The position numbers and the translations under genes are program-made. A DNA stretch of 54,973 nt from Ophioceras dolichostomum (taxonomy: Eukaryota > Ascomycota > Sordariomycetes > Magnaporthales > Ophioceraceae). Shown piece after piece: positions 1 to 10,492 of the stretch. The notes under the pieces were generated by a model. It saw only the letters and a list, made by a program, of their open reading frames with translations. It was not told the origin of the DNA and searched no databases. Position 1 is the first letter of the stretch, and each line of letters starts with the position of its first letter. Location of the stretch: contig PYST01000271.1 of NCBI GenBank assembly GCA_003049485.1, forward strand, positions 1-54,973, read 5' to 3'.

Positions 1-1392
1 GAACCAAGCAGCTCTCTTGGCTGCTTGCGCGTTCCTCCAGAGTGCTTGGTTCGGTGACGATGGATGGTGGATGACTTGTCATTGAACTGTGCCGCATCAT
101 CACCAATCAGCCAGTAGCTAGCTAGTCTAAGGTACCTCTAGCTAGCTGTCGATTTAAAGTAGTAAGCTGTCAGAAACTCTGCGTTCTAACACCCGGCTAC
201 CACCTACCTATAACTTGACTTTGGTCCAGTAGGTGGTAGTTGCAATCTGCTCTCTACCTTGCAGTCAGTCAAGGAGGCGCGCGCTGTTATGCAGGTCTCG
301 GCCAGCAAAAGCAGCGTCTCACGAGTCTTTTTTCGACACCGACGTAGGCCGTCGCTGCAAAGCACGGCGTGCCTGCAGCTGCAAGCCATAATGCAGCCAA
401 TGCGCGTATACGTAGGTTAGTCTATGCAATGCGAATGCACGCTGTGTCTACCTACGCTGTCTTACTGGGTCCTGCTGAATGGATGCTGGCTGCTGGCTGC
501 CAGTTGGGGTATGACGAGAGAGGCGAAGGCCAGGCAGAAAAAGACAAACTAGCCAGAAAGCCATAACCAGGTAGGGAGAACCTTCACGCAATTGGCAGGG
601 ATGAGGAAAGAAGAGCGTAGAGACCGGAAGCGCCTTGCTTGTGGAGGTGGTTGGCATGCATCGGATGACCGCATTCGAGGCTTTACGGTGTTGTTGGTAA
701 AGGGGTCTCGCTGGCGCAGCGCTGACGAACGCGGGAGTCCGGAGGAGGTGGTGGGCAGCTCGCTAGAGCAAGTACAGAACACGCTCCATGTATTTCACAC
801 TCAGCAAGAGGCTATGAGTGATAGGCCAAATAGTTGTATCCGGGTACAACGTCCTCAGTCCTCGATTCATGAGGCTCTTTGCTTGATCTCGGCATGCTGG
901 CTGGCTGCTGGCTGCTGAGCGGTTGGTACTTCGTTTCTGCCTGACTCCGGTCCCCCACCTCAAAATGGTGGTGCGAGGCTTCAGTTGCCATCATGTCGAC
1001 CGGACTACCGACCGATTCTGAAAAATCCCCTGTATTGCGCAGGCATCTGCGACCCCTCCTCGCAAACAAGATGAGGCTGTCTATTGTATGTATTGCTTGG
1101 TACTTGCTAGTCATATTGCCACGGACGGGCGTACTTAGAAGTCCTCCGGTGTTTATATCATCAATCGAAGGACGCCATCCTCCTACATAACATATTGTCC
1201 CATATGTCCAAGACTCAGATACCGTATTTAACAATAAATTTAGATACAGAGTACGAGAGTCGTGATGCTTAGATGAGTACCTGTTCTGTACGGCATAAAC
1301 CATACCGCAGGGACAAATAAGACCCCGCGCCTGCAGCGGCCACTACTCACACCAGCGGTGAAACTGTGTTCTTAATCCCGCTTCTGGAATCA
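1..1392. other. Intergenic, no gene seen
   Basis: No convincing coding region on either strand. The open frames here are short, have low-complexity composition and overlap one another. A small cluster of CTAGCTAG-type palindromes lies near 115-150. The right part is the 3' flank of the leftward gene ending at 1393. Confidence 0.6.
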
Positions 1393-3096
1393 TCATACAT
1401 CCAGCATGCTCCTCACCTGCTGCGGAGGCTGGGTTATGGACGCCGAGCTGTTACTTCGCTCTGCTGACGAACGGGGCCTAGTCTGCTGCCCCGGCTGTTC
1501 TGACTGGCCCGTTTGCCCTGGAGGCCGATACGGAGGGGGCGGGCCGTCCTGCATCAGATCTGCTCTCCTCTCTGCAGGAGTGGGGCCCGATGCCCCGGCA
1601 GGGAACAGGAGCTCGGCCACAGCCTGTCGTGTCCGCTCCGTTCTCCGCCTCTCGGACCTCCCGTCGTACATCTCCACCACCGGCCTCGCCGGGGTTGCCG
1701 ATGGGACGGAAGGAAGTCCGCCAGTTGTGACACCGCCCGCCGTCGTCGACCGCGGCATAGCGCGCATCTCGACGATTCCCCTCGCCGCGTCGACTTCGGC
1801 CTCTGTCGCGCCGGCCGCTCTCATCTCGGCTACCCTCTCGACCTCTGCTGCCGAGGGGCGTCCTCCGCGTATCTCGCGCACGTTACGGGCGACAATATCG
1901 CGCATGGACTTTTGGCCGCGGGCGCGACGCCACCAGGCAGGCTTGCGCGTCAAGCCCAGTTGCGCATCTTCCTCAACGCCGCGTATACGGCGCTGGCGGA
2001 TCAACTCCAGATCTTCGTTCGGGCGCATAAACCCGGCGATGATCTGGATGTAGACGATCAAGACGGCCGGGGCGAAGCCGCCGGCGTACATGGCGGCGAT
2101 GTTGCCCTTGAGGTTGATGGGCGAATACTCCCACTCGAAGGACACCAGGGTCTGGTAGGCCACCATGGCAAGGCTTAGCACGAGCAACAGCTGCAGCCGC
2201 AGCGGGGCGAACTTGAAGAGGCCGACGGCGCGGTTAAGCAGGCCGCGGTTGCGGGGTTGGTAGTGCTTGATGGAGTGCCGTAGCGAGACCACGCAGACGA
2301 CCCAGCTGATGAACAGGGAGAAAGCGGCGGCCTTGATGCGTGCATCAGTGGCGGCAGGGATGGCGTCGCGAACGGTCTGCTCGGCGGAGCGCTGGTTCTG
2401 CAGCGGGCCCCAGTTCCGCGGCACGACCAAGAAGAAGTTGAGCCACAGGAACAGGTAGAAGACGAGCGGGATGAAGAACTCGAAGCGGAAGCGCGCGTCG
2501 TCGTCGGACAGCACGAAGGGGTCCGGGTCGACGAACTGGCGCTCCATCCAGCTGCCCCAGTGGCGGACGGCCTCCCAGACGAGGGCCATGGTGCACATCT
2601 GCAGCAGGTACCAGAACATGGCGGTCAGGATGACGGGCAGCTCGGGCAGATAGAAGCGGTCGACGTCGATGTTGGCGATCAGCGAGACCAGGGCGCAGCC
2701 GCAGCAGACCAGCGCCCAGTACCACTGCCATCGGCGGCCGATCGGGTAGAAGCGCTTGGTGACGGGCAGGTGCAGGCTGCCGTGGCGGCGCAGGCAGGCC
2801 AGGGTGAGGACGATGGCGATGCCGAACAGCGCGGCGAAGCCGATGCCGACGCCGCCACGCACGCCGACCGGGTTCAGGGCTGCGTAGCACCACGTCGAGT
2901 TGGGGAACGTGCCGTTCTCGAGCACCGTGCGCGGCGTGAAGGGCTCCCACACCAGCATGCACCACGAGCCGTTCGACAGCGTCCGGTTGCTGTAGAGCTC
3001 GTACTGCCAAGTACGGAGCGTCGTGAGGTTGAAGTGCACGCCGCCGATCAGCGTGTCCGTGGCGTTGTCGCCCGGCGGGAAGTCCAAGAGCGTCAT
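1393..3096 (-). CDS. Seven-helix fungal membrane protein (DUF2434-like)
   Basis: Single-exon protein of 567 residues. I start it at the ATG at 3094-3096 (MTLLDFPPGDN...), because the 36 residues that could be added upstream are polar and unlike the conserved start of this family. The first 70 residues hold six N-glycosylation sequons (about N11, N23, N37, N42, N61, N66), which suggests a lumenal or extracellular N-terminus. About seven hydrophobic helices follow, the first near residues 83-102 and the last before residue about 370. A long basic, Pro/Ser-rich and probably disordered cytosolic tail ends the protein. From memory this matches the conserved ascomycete family DUF2434, whose function is unknown. 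It is divergently arranged with COG5, with about 700 bp between the starts. No transporter or receptor signature was recognised. Confidence 0.75.
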   Translation of the reverse strand: MTLLDFPPGDNATDTLIGGVHFNLTTLRTWQYELYSNRTLSNGSWCMLVWEPFTPRTVLENGTFPNSTWCYAALNPVGVRGGVGIGFAALFGIAIVLTLACLRRHGSLHLPVTKRFYPIGRRWQWYWALVCCGCALVSLIANIDVDRFYLPELPVILTAMFWYLLQMCTMALVWEAVRHWGSWMERQFVDPDPFVLSDDDARFRFEFFIPLVFYLFLWLNFFLVVPRNWGPLQNQRSAEQTVRDAIPAATDARIKAAAFSLFISWVVCVVSLRHSIKHYQPRNRGLLNRAVGLFKFAPLRLQLLLVLSLAMVAYQTLVSFEWEYSPINLKGNIAAMYAGGFAPAVLIVYIQIIAGFMRPNEDLELIRQRRIRGVEEDAQLGLTRKPAWWRRARGQKSMRDIVARNVREIRGGRPSAAEVERVAEMRAAGATEAEVDAARGIVEMRAMPRSTTAGGVTTGGLPSVPSATPARPVVEMYDGRSERRRTERTRQAVAELLFPAGASGPTPAERRADLMQDGPPPPYRPPGQTGQSEQPGQQTRPRSSAERSNSSASITQPPQQVRSMLDV

Positions 3097-3798
3097 TTTT
3101 GTCGTTTGGTGGCGGCGTGTTTGTCTTGGCTGGCTCTTCAAGTGGAGATCATGTCGATCATTGGCGGCGAAGTCGTTCTCAGAAACCTCCCTTGCCGCTA
3201 TCAATTGACAGAGACGAGACGGGGGCTGGGCTATGTAGAGGGTTTGGCGTTGTCAGGCCGTGAGCCAGGGAACGCTGGCTGGGCCGGAGAGGAACTCGTA
3301 CATAAGAGGTAGCAGGCGTGGGCCGAAGAATAGACGATCCCGAGGATGCCGGATGCCGCGCCGTTTTTGTTGTGCGAGATTTTTCCCTCGTTGTCAGCGG
3401 GAGTGGGGCGCTCTCGGATCCTCGCGAGTGGAGGGTCCCTGGCCCAGGCCATTTTCTTAGCTGTCCATCGTTATTTTTTTTTTTGCTTCTCACTCCTGTG
3501 TTGTGTTTAGGTAGGTACTTCCCCAGCATGGAGCTTAGAGGTTCTTACCAATTGCTTCGTGATACGCGTCTGTTAGAGGAAACGTCTTCCCCAATCGTGA
3601 CCATATTCAACGACACGGGCGTGGCCATTGTTGGTGACCTCATCAGCGATGCTTGAGCGCTGGAGCTTGAGTGCCACAGTGCTCCGCAGTGGGGCTCCCA
3701 ACCGCCGTGGCTGGCCCATCGTTCCCCGCTGAACCGGCTCGATGATTCCCACAATTTCAACCACTTTTTGAAGGCTCCCGACCGCGTTTATCAAGAAA
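3097..3798. promoter_or_regulatory. Shared divergent promoter region
   Basis: About 700 bp separate the start codons of the leftward membrane protein and rightward COG5, so it must hold both 5' regions. A T-run near 3473-3484 and an AGGTAGGTA motif near 3509 are visible. No specific factor site is assigned. Confidence 0.4.
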
Positions 3799-5220
3799 AT
3801 GGCGAGCAACCACGAAGACGAAGACCCGTCGTATATCGACTACGAGACCTTCCTGGCTCCTGACTTCAGCCCGGCGTCCTTCGCCAACACATTAGTTCTC
3901 TCGACCAACAACCCCAGCGATTCCCCGCTCGATCTCTCGACCCCCCTATCACGCGTGCTATTCGACATCCAAGAGATCGACTCGCACATCGACCAGCTCA
4001 CCACGCGCTCTGCGATCCCGCTGCTGTCGTACACAAAAGAACAGACCGACGCGAGCGGACGCATCGTCGGCGAGATAGACAGCCAGGTCCGGGCGCTCAA
4101 TGACAGCTACCGCCAGCTCGAGAAGGAGGTCATCCAGAAGCATGCCGAAGCCGACACCGTCCGCCAGGTCGCCTCGCGCCTGTGGGAAACGTTGAGGATC
4201 GGCCGAGCTGTGGGCCGCTGCTTGCAGCTGGGCCGGCAGCTGGAGATACAACATGCTGAGCTCTCCCCGTCTGGAAGCGCCGGTACCAGGAAAGAGAGGG
4301 AGAGGGGAGAGGACCACGGCGCCCTGGTTCGCTGCGCACACACGTTACTATCGCTGCGAGAGATCCTTGAGCACCGTGGGCCCGGCGAGGAAGGCTACGG
4401 CCTCGAGCGCGTCGATGCTATCCGCGCATTGCAGGACTCAGTGGTCATCCATATCGAGCGATCTGTCCGGGAGCTCTCAGAGCGCATCGTCCGCGAGTTC
4501 TCCGTAGGGTCGGCCACCGGCGGCGCCGCGTCGTTCGCGCAGGCGGAGGAGACCCGGGCGCGGATGGTGTCGGCGCTGGTGACTCTGTACCTGATCTCAC
4601 CAACGGCGCTGGCCAAGAACGAGAAGTGGAGCCCGACCTCGATGCTGCAGGCCCTGGAGGTGTACCTGCGCTCGGCGCTGCAGAGCAGCGTTGCGTCGCT
4701 GGCCCGCTCGCTGGCTGCGCTGCCCACCCTGGAGAGGACGCTGGCCGAGGTCTCCGCCCGCTGCCAGAACATTGTGGCGCTGGAGGTGGTGCTCGAGTCG
4801 ACGAGGGCGCCGCCGCACCCGCTGCGGGCCCAGCTGTCGGTGTCGGCGGCGTCGGCGGCCGCGGCAGAGAAGGGCACTGGGAACCTGCTGCAGCCGCTGC
4901 TAGCCTACCTGGAAACCGGTTCGCTGGCATCATACTTCTGGCGCACCATGGCCTCCAGCCTGCCGACGCGCGTGCAGGAGATCATGAACCGGGGGGGGGT
5001 CTCGGCCCGGACGCTGAGGACAAACAAGAGCAACGTCGGAGATGCCATCCGGGGATGCGTGATTAGGGGCTGCCAGCCGCCCGGTGCCATAGCCGCAGCG
5101 TCGAAGGCGAAGAGTAAAGGCAAAGGTAATGTCGCGGAGGGCCACGGCAGGGCTGGCGGCGGGTGGGACCGCGAGATTGCTGTTATGGTTGGCAGTGTCG
5201 TGGGGAATATTAGCCGTTGA
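3799..5220 (+). CDS. COG5: Conserved oligomeric Golgi complex subunit 5
   Basis: Single-exon protein of 473 residues. The N-terminus has the COG5 pattern I recognise from fungi: an SYIDYETFLAPDFSP block, then FANTLVLSTNN, then a coiled region containing LSRVLFDIQEIDSHIDQL. COG5 belongs to lobe B of the COG tethering complex, which tethers retrograde vesicles at the Golgi and is needed for glycosyltransferase recycling (family knowledge). The helical N-terminal part (about residues 30-140) would pack with COG7. The middle has the segment YLISPTALAKNEKWSPTSM, followed by a Ser/Ala-rich helical region. The tail (about residues 420-473) is basic and Gly/Lys-rich, probably disordered. The length fits the short filamentous-fungal form rather than the longer animal one. 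The start lies just downstream of an A-rich stretch, and no intron is needed. Confidence 0.88.
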   Translation: MASNHEDEDPSYIDYETFLAPDFSPASFANTLVLSTNNPSDSPLDLSTPLSRVLFDIQEIDSHIDQLTTRSAIPLLSYTKEQTDASGRIVGEIDSQVRALNDSYRQLEKEVIQKHAEADTVRQVASRLWETLRIGRAVGRCLQLGRQLEIQHAELSPSGSAGTRKERERGEDHGALVRCAHTLLSLREILEHRGPGEEGYGLERVDAIRALQDSVVIHIERSVRELSERIVREFSVGSATGGAASFAQAEETRARMVSALVTLYLISPTALAKNEKWSPTSMLQALEVYLRSALQSSVASLARSLAALPTLERTLAEVSARCQNIVALEVVLESTRAPPHPLRAQLSVSAASAAAAEKGTGNLLQPLLAYLETGSLASYFWRTMASSLPTRVQEIMNRGGVSARTLRTNKSNVGDAIRGCVIRGCQPPGAIAAASKAKSKGKGNVAEGHGRAGGGWDREIAVMVGSVVGNISR

Positions 5221-5559
5221 GCACCTAGCATGCGTTATCAAAATGTGCAAATTGCTCCATATTGTTTGTTGCTTGCTCTTTGGATCCCCTGTGCTCTGCT
5301 CAAAGGGTTGCCGCATAAACCCCTCCCAATCCGATCCGGCGGCCGTTCTGCGCTGAGCTGTAGGTCTGCATTCGGTTCTGCGCGCAGGCCTGGCTGACCA
5401 GTAAAATGCATCTATACGGTGCGTCGGGAGGCCGCCAGGCAATTATTCTATATCTTCCCCCCAGAGCCTTACCTCTTGTATTCCGAATTCTCCTTTCATC
5501 CCAACCCCGCTTCAGGGCTGGGGGCAAAGTGTCGGCCGAGGCGAGTCGCCGCCATCATC
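5221..5559. other. Intergenic, nothing recognised
   Basis: Short spacer between COG5 and the broken ankyrin gene. It would hold the COG5 terminator and the 5' region of the next gene. No distinctive motif seen. Confidence 0.5.
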
Positions 5560-8425
5560 ATGGATCCTCTCACCATCGCAACCAGCGTGATCACTCTCGC
5601 AGAGGCCACTGGGGCGATCGGAAGTGGCATTCGTGCCCTGTGATCAATTGCGCAATCGTCAGCCGAATTCTGCGATCTTCTCAACGAGCTGGAGATCCTG
5701 CACGTTTTCCTGCAGCAGAGCAGAGAGACCATTGAAGCCATCTCGCAGCCGTCTTCCGAAGTCCTCGCATCGTCTGCCGAGGGAGTCGCCCGCATTCAGC
5801 TCGACCTCTCGCAGGCTGTCAACGAGCTCACTGCCTTGGCGAAGGACTTAACGGCGGCGAGCAAAGGGCTCGATAAGGATGGACAGCACAAGGTGCCAAA
5901 GAAGAAGTGGCAGAGGGAGAAAGGGAGGGCCGTGAGGCTGTGTGACCGTTGTCGCCGCTCTCGTGAGGGCATGTCGTCGCTATTCTTCGCGCTGAGCTCG
6001 TCCCAAATGTTGGTGGCCCTGACCCCTTAACACTCAGACTCTCTTTCGTGCACAGGGGCTAATTTACACTGGCCCTCTATGCAGTGCCCACAACACGAGA
6101 ATGATTGTCAAGATCCAGGACATCGAAACCCGCGCGATTACATCGGATAGGGTACTCGCCACGTCGGTCATTCGACGACTCGATCTCCTCGAGGCTAGGC
6201 TGCCGGCTGTTGTCGCGGAAGCCTATCAGTCCAATGAGCAGCGTCGGAGAACACGCGGTGACCACCCGATGCTGCCAACCCCAGAGCCCACGCCCCTAAA
6301 CACCACCCGAACGATACACGCGAATACCTTAGTCCGCGAGACCTGCGACCCGAGGTGCGGATGCCAGTGTCACCGCCCCTCCACCGTGAGAACGCCCACA
6401 TGGCTCCGCTCCGCACTCGGGGCTTGCGTGCTCCGCTACAACGCCCTCCCGATCCTTGACAGTCGCCCTTGCAACCTGCGGACGTGTCGCTCTGATTCCA
6501 GCAGGTCTCTTCGCCTGCGGGGTGAACTGCCTGCGTGGCTTCTCGGTCGGACCCTCTGCGTGTCCGCCTCCTGGGGGTCCCTGACAGGCGCTGGAGCCTC
6601 TCTGTTCCTGAAGGTGCCGAGGGCGGTCAATGTGTCTCGGTTCGTCTCTGCGATTGAAAGGGGCAATCTTGCCTGGCTTCGAGCAAGTATTTATGCTCGC
6701 CGGATCATGCCTTGCGATATCGACGATAAAGATGGTGAACCCCTGATAGCTGTAAGGACTACTCTCTTACGTACCTAACCAATGTCTCCGTACCCAGCAG
6801 TTCGCGATAGATTGTTGATGACTCCATGTAGCTAAACTCGACCCTTTTACCCGCCCGAGTGCTTAGATATGCACTAGATATGCTGCAATGGGTTACTTAA
6901 CGCAACCTCTGCAATTACTTCTCGACGAGGGCTTCGATACTACTGTGACGGATCCATACGGCATGTGAGTGAGTTTCCAATATTACCACAGTTCTTCGTC
7001 TCTATGCTGCGTAGGATTCCCCGTCGCTTGGGTGCTACCCGTATTGTATTCAGAGCATGTGAGTTCTGACCTTCGTTCGATATGGCCGGTTGGCGTGTTG
7101 CCCATGCTCATTGCAGGTCGGCAGTGGACATAGCAAGGCGTTACCTCATCCAGCAAAGCCGGCGCATGGATCCTTCCTCAGCGTCAATTTTGAACTTCGT
7201 CGCCGAACGGGGCTCCGCAGACCGTGTGCGCCCACCTTCACTCATTCGAGACGCCATCCTTGGATATTGCTCAATCGATTTGAGGGAAGCTCTTGCCCAA
7301 GAGCCTCACGGTATCAATAGCGCAGACGAGTTTCGTGTACTACCATTGATCTGGGCTATACGCAAGGGAGACGAAGATGCCGTGAGAATCCTGCTCGACA
7401 ACGGAGCCGACCCGAACGCATTCGACGCTAGCATCGAGGGGTCCCCGCCGCTATTGATAGCATGTGCGCGAAGACGTGTCCGCATTGCGGAGGTCCTACT
7501 TAATGCTGGCGCAGATGTGAACATCAAGGACTCCTATGGCGAGCCACCTCTCCATGAGGCATTTGGAACACCTTCGTTGGTGTCCCTACTTATCCGAACT
7601 GGCGCGGACGTAACCTCGTCAAGCTGTGACGGGAGGACGGCGTTGCACAGCAAACTTTCCCGTGACTGGGGCAACTCTCCAGAACAGAATAGGCTCAAGG
7701 TAGCCGAGATGGTAGCCGCCGGCGCAGATTTGGAGGCTCGCGAATCTAATGGATGTTCGCCCTTCCTTCTGGCAGCCGCTCGCAGCAGACCCGATCTCAT
7801 GTTGGTGTTTTACCAGTGCGAAGCGAAGGCCGACGTATGTGACAACCATCAACAAAACCTGCTCCATGCAACAGCCATGGGTGGTGGTCTGGAGCAGATG
7901 AATCTTGCACGATGGGAGCTTGATCTGCGAGTAGACCCCGATGCCGTGGACAGCTGGGGCTACACCCCCATCGCTAATATTTGGGAAAGAATGAACTTCG
8001 ATCGGTCTGGAATCGGTCTGCGAGAGTCACGGTGTGTCCGGCTCATACAGGCGGAGGTTTTCGTCTTCTGCGCGCTCATTGTGGAGCTGAGGGAGAAGAA
8101 CTGGGCACAGGGCAGGTTCTTGGAGTCGAAGGAGCGGTTTGAGATGAATGGCTGGCATCAACTGCTCAAGAGGTGGCTTGGGAAGCAGTATCTGCGCATG
8201 ACGGACTGGGAAGGATTTTCTGACAGGCTCTGGGACGAACACCATGACACATTCTATGGCGAGGAAGACGGATTGTTCTATGAGGAGGAGGATGACCGAG
8301 TCTTTGGACCTGGGTTGGACGAGCTCTTTGGAGAAGAAGCTGACGATGTCAACGATGGCACTGATGATGATGGGAGAAGTGAGGAGGAGGAGGAGGAGGA
8401 GTTTTTCGATGCTTCGAGCGGCTAG
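5560..8425 (+). pseudogene. PigL_N-type ankyrin-repeat protein, probably broken
   Basis: Translation from ATG 5560 begins MDPLTIATSVITLAEATGAI, the signature of the fungal N-terminal (PigL_N/helo-like) domain found in ankyrin and NLR-like proteins. An in-frame TGA at 5641-5643 stops it after 27 codons, yet the same frame continues with convincing sequence (EFCDLLNELEILHVFLQQS). An intron around 6020-6055 joins to GLIYTGPL..., and the frame runs to about 6751. A second intron (6752-6800) leads to FAIDC followed by another TGA (6816-6818). An ankyrin segment (LQLLLDEGFDTTVTDPYG) ends near 6964, and the next one (VAWVLPVLYSEH) reads only if one C of the CCCC run at 7019-7022 is ignored. The last exon, from about 7117, is intact: roughly five ankyrin repeats and an acidic tail rich in Glu. 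Either a pseudogene or a gene with several sequence errors. The 3' half could still be expressed from an internal start. Confidence 0.65.
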
Positions 8426-9196
8426 CGACTTACCACTTTAGGATTCATGTTTTATTCTGATATTCTTGCCTTAATTCCTTCCTACATGCTACCCTCGTCT
8501 ACTCGCAGTTTAGCGTATCGAATTTCGCTGCCCGGCGCATGCGTTAGCCCTATTGAAGGTGCTCGTGTGATTGCGGAAGGAAGGCTGACATCCGTCATTG
8601 GTTACCAGAAACAACACTCATGATGATATCATCAAATTGTTCTTGGAATTGTCATCGCAACATGGCCGTGGGACCACTGCTAATGACCTGTCAATCCAAG
8701 CATTGATCGACACGAACTCAATCGAGTTCGAGATAATAATTACAGTCCCTTTCGCTAGACACTAGCTAGAGTCTACTCCGTACGACTCGGAGTCGGCAGA
8801 AGGGCCTTTGCCCAGGACATCAGCATTGAAGCCGACGACGTCCGCCGGATAGGGACGAGCCAAGAGACAACTTGGCTCTCTCTCCGCATTCTCCAGCAAC
8901 CAGGGTTCTCCGCCTTCTAGCCCTCATGGCGATCCGTCCTCGGCATCTCCAGCGAAGGATGGATGGAACCCGCTATATTTGTAGCATCGGCGGTTTTTTC
9001 CAGGAACAGGCAAATCAGGCCGTCACTCCTAGCTTGGCAAAGTGGCACCATATTCTGCCTTGCGACACCACAGAGTGTACGCAGCTGCACCAGCAGACAA
9101 GCAAGAAAAGCCGGGGATCAAGGCGCGCAAAAACCTCGTCATACTCCAGTCTTTCTTAAAATTTGGGGACAGATCTCAACTGAATAAAGAAAAGGG
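8426..9196. other. Intergenic, nothing recognised
   Basis: No coding region supported. Two small perfect hairpin-forming repeats are visible: CGAACTC..GAGTTCG near 8710-8728, and AGCCAAG..CTTGGCT at 8857-8876. The second could lie in the 5' region of the WD40-like gene. No function is assigned. Confidence 0.5.
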
Positions 9197-10492
9197 ATGG
9201 GCCCACTTCACCCACGCCGTGATCCCCTGGAGGGATTCGAAGACTTAATGATCGGCTCATCGTCGTCTGCGACGGAGGACAGGGAAGAAGTGGCACAAAC
9301 AGAAATAGCAGACGCAGACGTAGACAAGGGGAAGGCCACGGCAGCAGGCACAGGCCGAAGATGGGACGCGCCACCAGAAAGCTCCCCGCCGCCACTTGGC
9401 CCGGCTGAGAATGCGACGACCATGATCCTGGTGGTGCGCCGGGCGCTGCAGCCCCTACCAAACCGCAAGGCGGTGTTCAAGATCGCCTTCTCCCCCCTGG
9501 ACGAGTGGATCGTGGGCATGGCGGCCCAGCGGCCGATCCTGCCGGTCGACAACAACCCGCTGTACTTCTGGAAGGCGCGGTCTAGCCCCGGGGCGATACG
9601 GCCGGACGAGCACAAGACGAACGGCGCGGTCGACGTGACGGCGCACTTCGCCTTCGGGCCCGAGTGGGCGATTGCGCCGACGACGGCCACGGCCACGCAG
9701 CAGCCGCAGATCCCCGTGGCGTGCCACACGTCGCGCGGCGAGCTCGTCGAGGGCTACGCCGGCCATTGGGACTCGCTGCCGCGGCTCGAGATCCACAACA
9801 TGCCGCGGCCGCACCGCAAGATCAAGTTCGAGCGGCCGGTGCGCGGGCCCGTCGCCTGGTCGGCCGACGGCCACCTCATCGCGGCCGTGGAGCTGCTCGA
9901 CCCGTCGCGCGTCGTGCTGCTGGAGTTGCTGGTCGTGCGCGACCAGGCGTCGGTGCGCCAGCTGCGCGTGCTGCCCAACTTCAGCGGCGAGGTCACGCAC
10001 CTGGCCTTCGCGCGGCCCGACGGCGGCAACGGGCTCGTCAGCCTGGCGCGCGACGGCTCCGTGCGCATCACCGACGTCAACACCGGCCGCACGCTGCGCA
10101 AGTTCCAGGCACACGCCGATCACGCGCGCGGGCCCGCGAGCATGTTGCGGGTCAGTCCCGACGGCTTGCTGATCGCGAGCGTCTGGGGCCGGGAGGTCAT
10201 GCTGTGGCATCCGATCTCGGGCGAGATAGGCGGGTACAACCTGAACGCGGTGAGGCAGACTGAGGGGTGGCCGTTGGAGATCTCGCCGGATTGCCAGTAC
10301 CTGCTGTGTCGGACAGAGGAGGGCATCGATGTGTCGGATCTAAGGACGGGGAGATTTCTCGGCGAGGCGCTGGCGGACGCGGCCTTCGCTACTGCAGCGG
10401 CGTTTAGTTCGGATGGGAAGCAGCTGGCTGTGGGGAGGCACAGTGGAGAGGTACATGTGTATGATGTTGTCACTGTTCACGACGTAAAATGA
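9197..10492 (+). CDS. WD40-repeat-like protein of unknown role
   Basis: Single-exon protein of 431 residues, starting at ATG 9197. A second Met at codon 18 is an alternative start. Residues 1-75 are polar, acidic and probably disordered. From about residue 90 there are degenerate WD40-type blades: a KIAFSPLDEWIVGM segment, AWSADGHLIAAVELLD, SGEVTHLAFARPDGG, VSLARDGSVRITDVNTGRTL, LRVSPDGLLIASVW, and a final AFSSDGKQLAVGRHSGEVHVYD. The repeats have the inner hydrophobic/SPDG pattern but mostly lack the terminal WD, as in divergent beta-propellers. That implies a scaffold or protein-binding role, but no specific family was recognised. The stop is followed by a long intergenic stretch. GC content at codon third positions is very high, so antisense frames look open; they are shadows. 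Confidence 0.7.
   Translation: MGPLHPRRDPLEGFEDLMIGSSSSATEDREEVAQTEIADADVDKGKATAAGTGRRWDAPPESSPPPLGPAENATTMILVVRRALQPLPNRKAVFKIAFSPLDEWIVGMAAQRPILPVDNNPLYFWKARSSPGAIRPDEHKTNGAVDVTAHFAFGPEWAIAPTTATATQQPQIPVACHTSRGELVEGYAGHWDSLPRLEIHNMPRPHRKIKFERPVRGPVAWSADGHLIAAVELLDPSRVVLLELLVVRDQASVRQLRVLPNFSGEVTHLAFARPDGGNGLVSLARDGSVRITDVNTGRTLRKFQAHADHARGPASMLRVSPDGLLIASVWGREVMLWHPISGEIGGYNLNAVRQTEGWPLEISPDCQYLLCRTEEGIDVSDLRTGRFLGEALADAAFATAAAFSSDGKQLAVGRHSGEVHVYDVVTVHDVK

Noticed and set aside
812..1303. 163-codon open frame on the minus strand near the window start
   Set aside because: Overlaps other open frames, has no recognisable motif and no conserved-looking start.
9455..10210. 251-codon frame antisense to the WD40-like gene
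   Set aside because: Shadow of high GC at codon third positions; His/Arg/Gln-rich with no motif.
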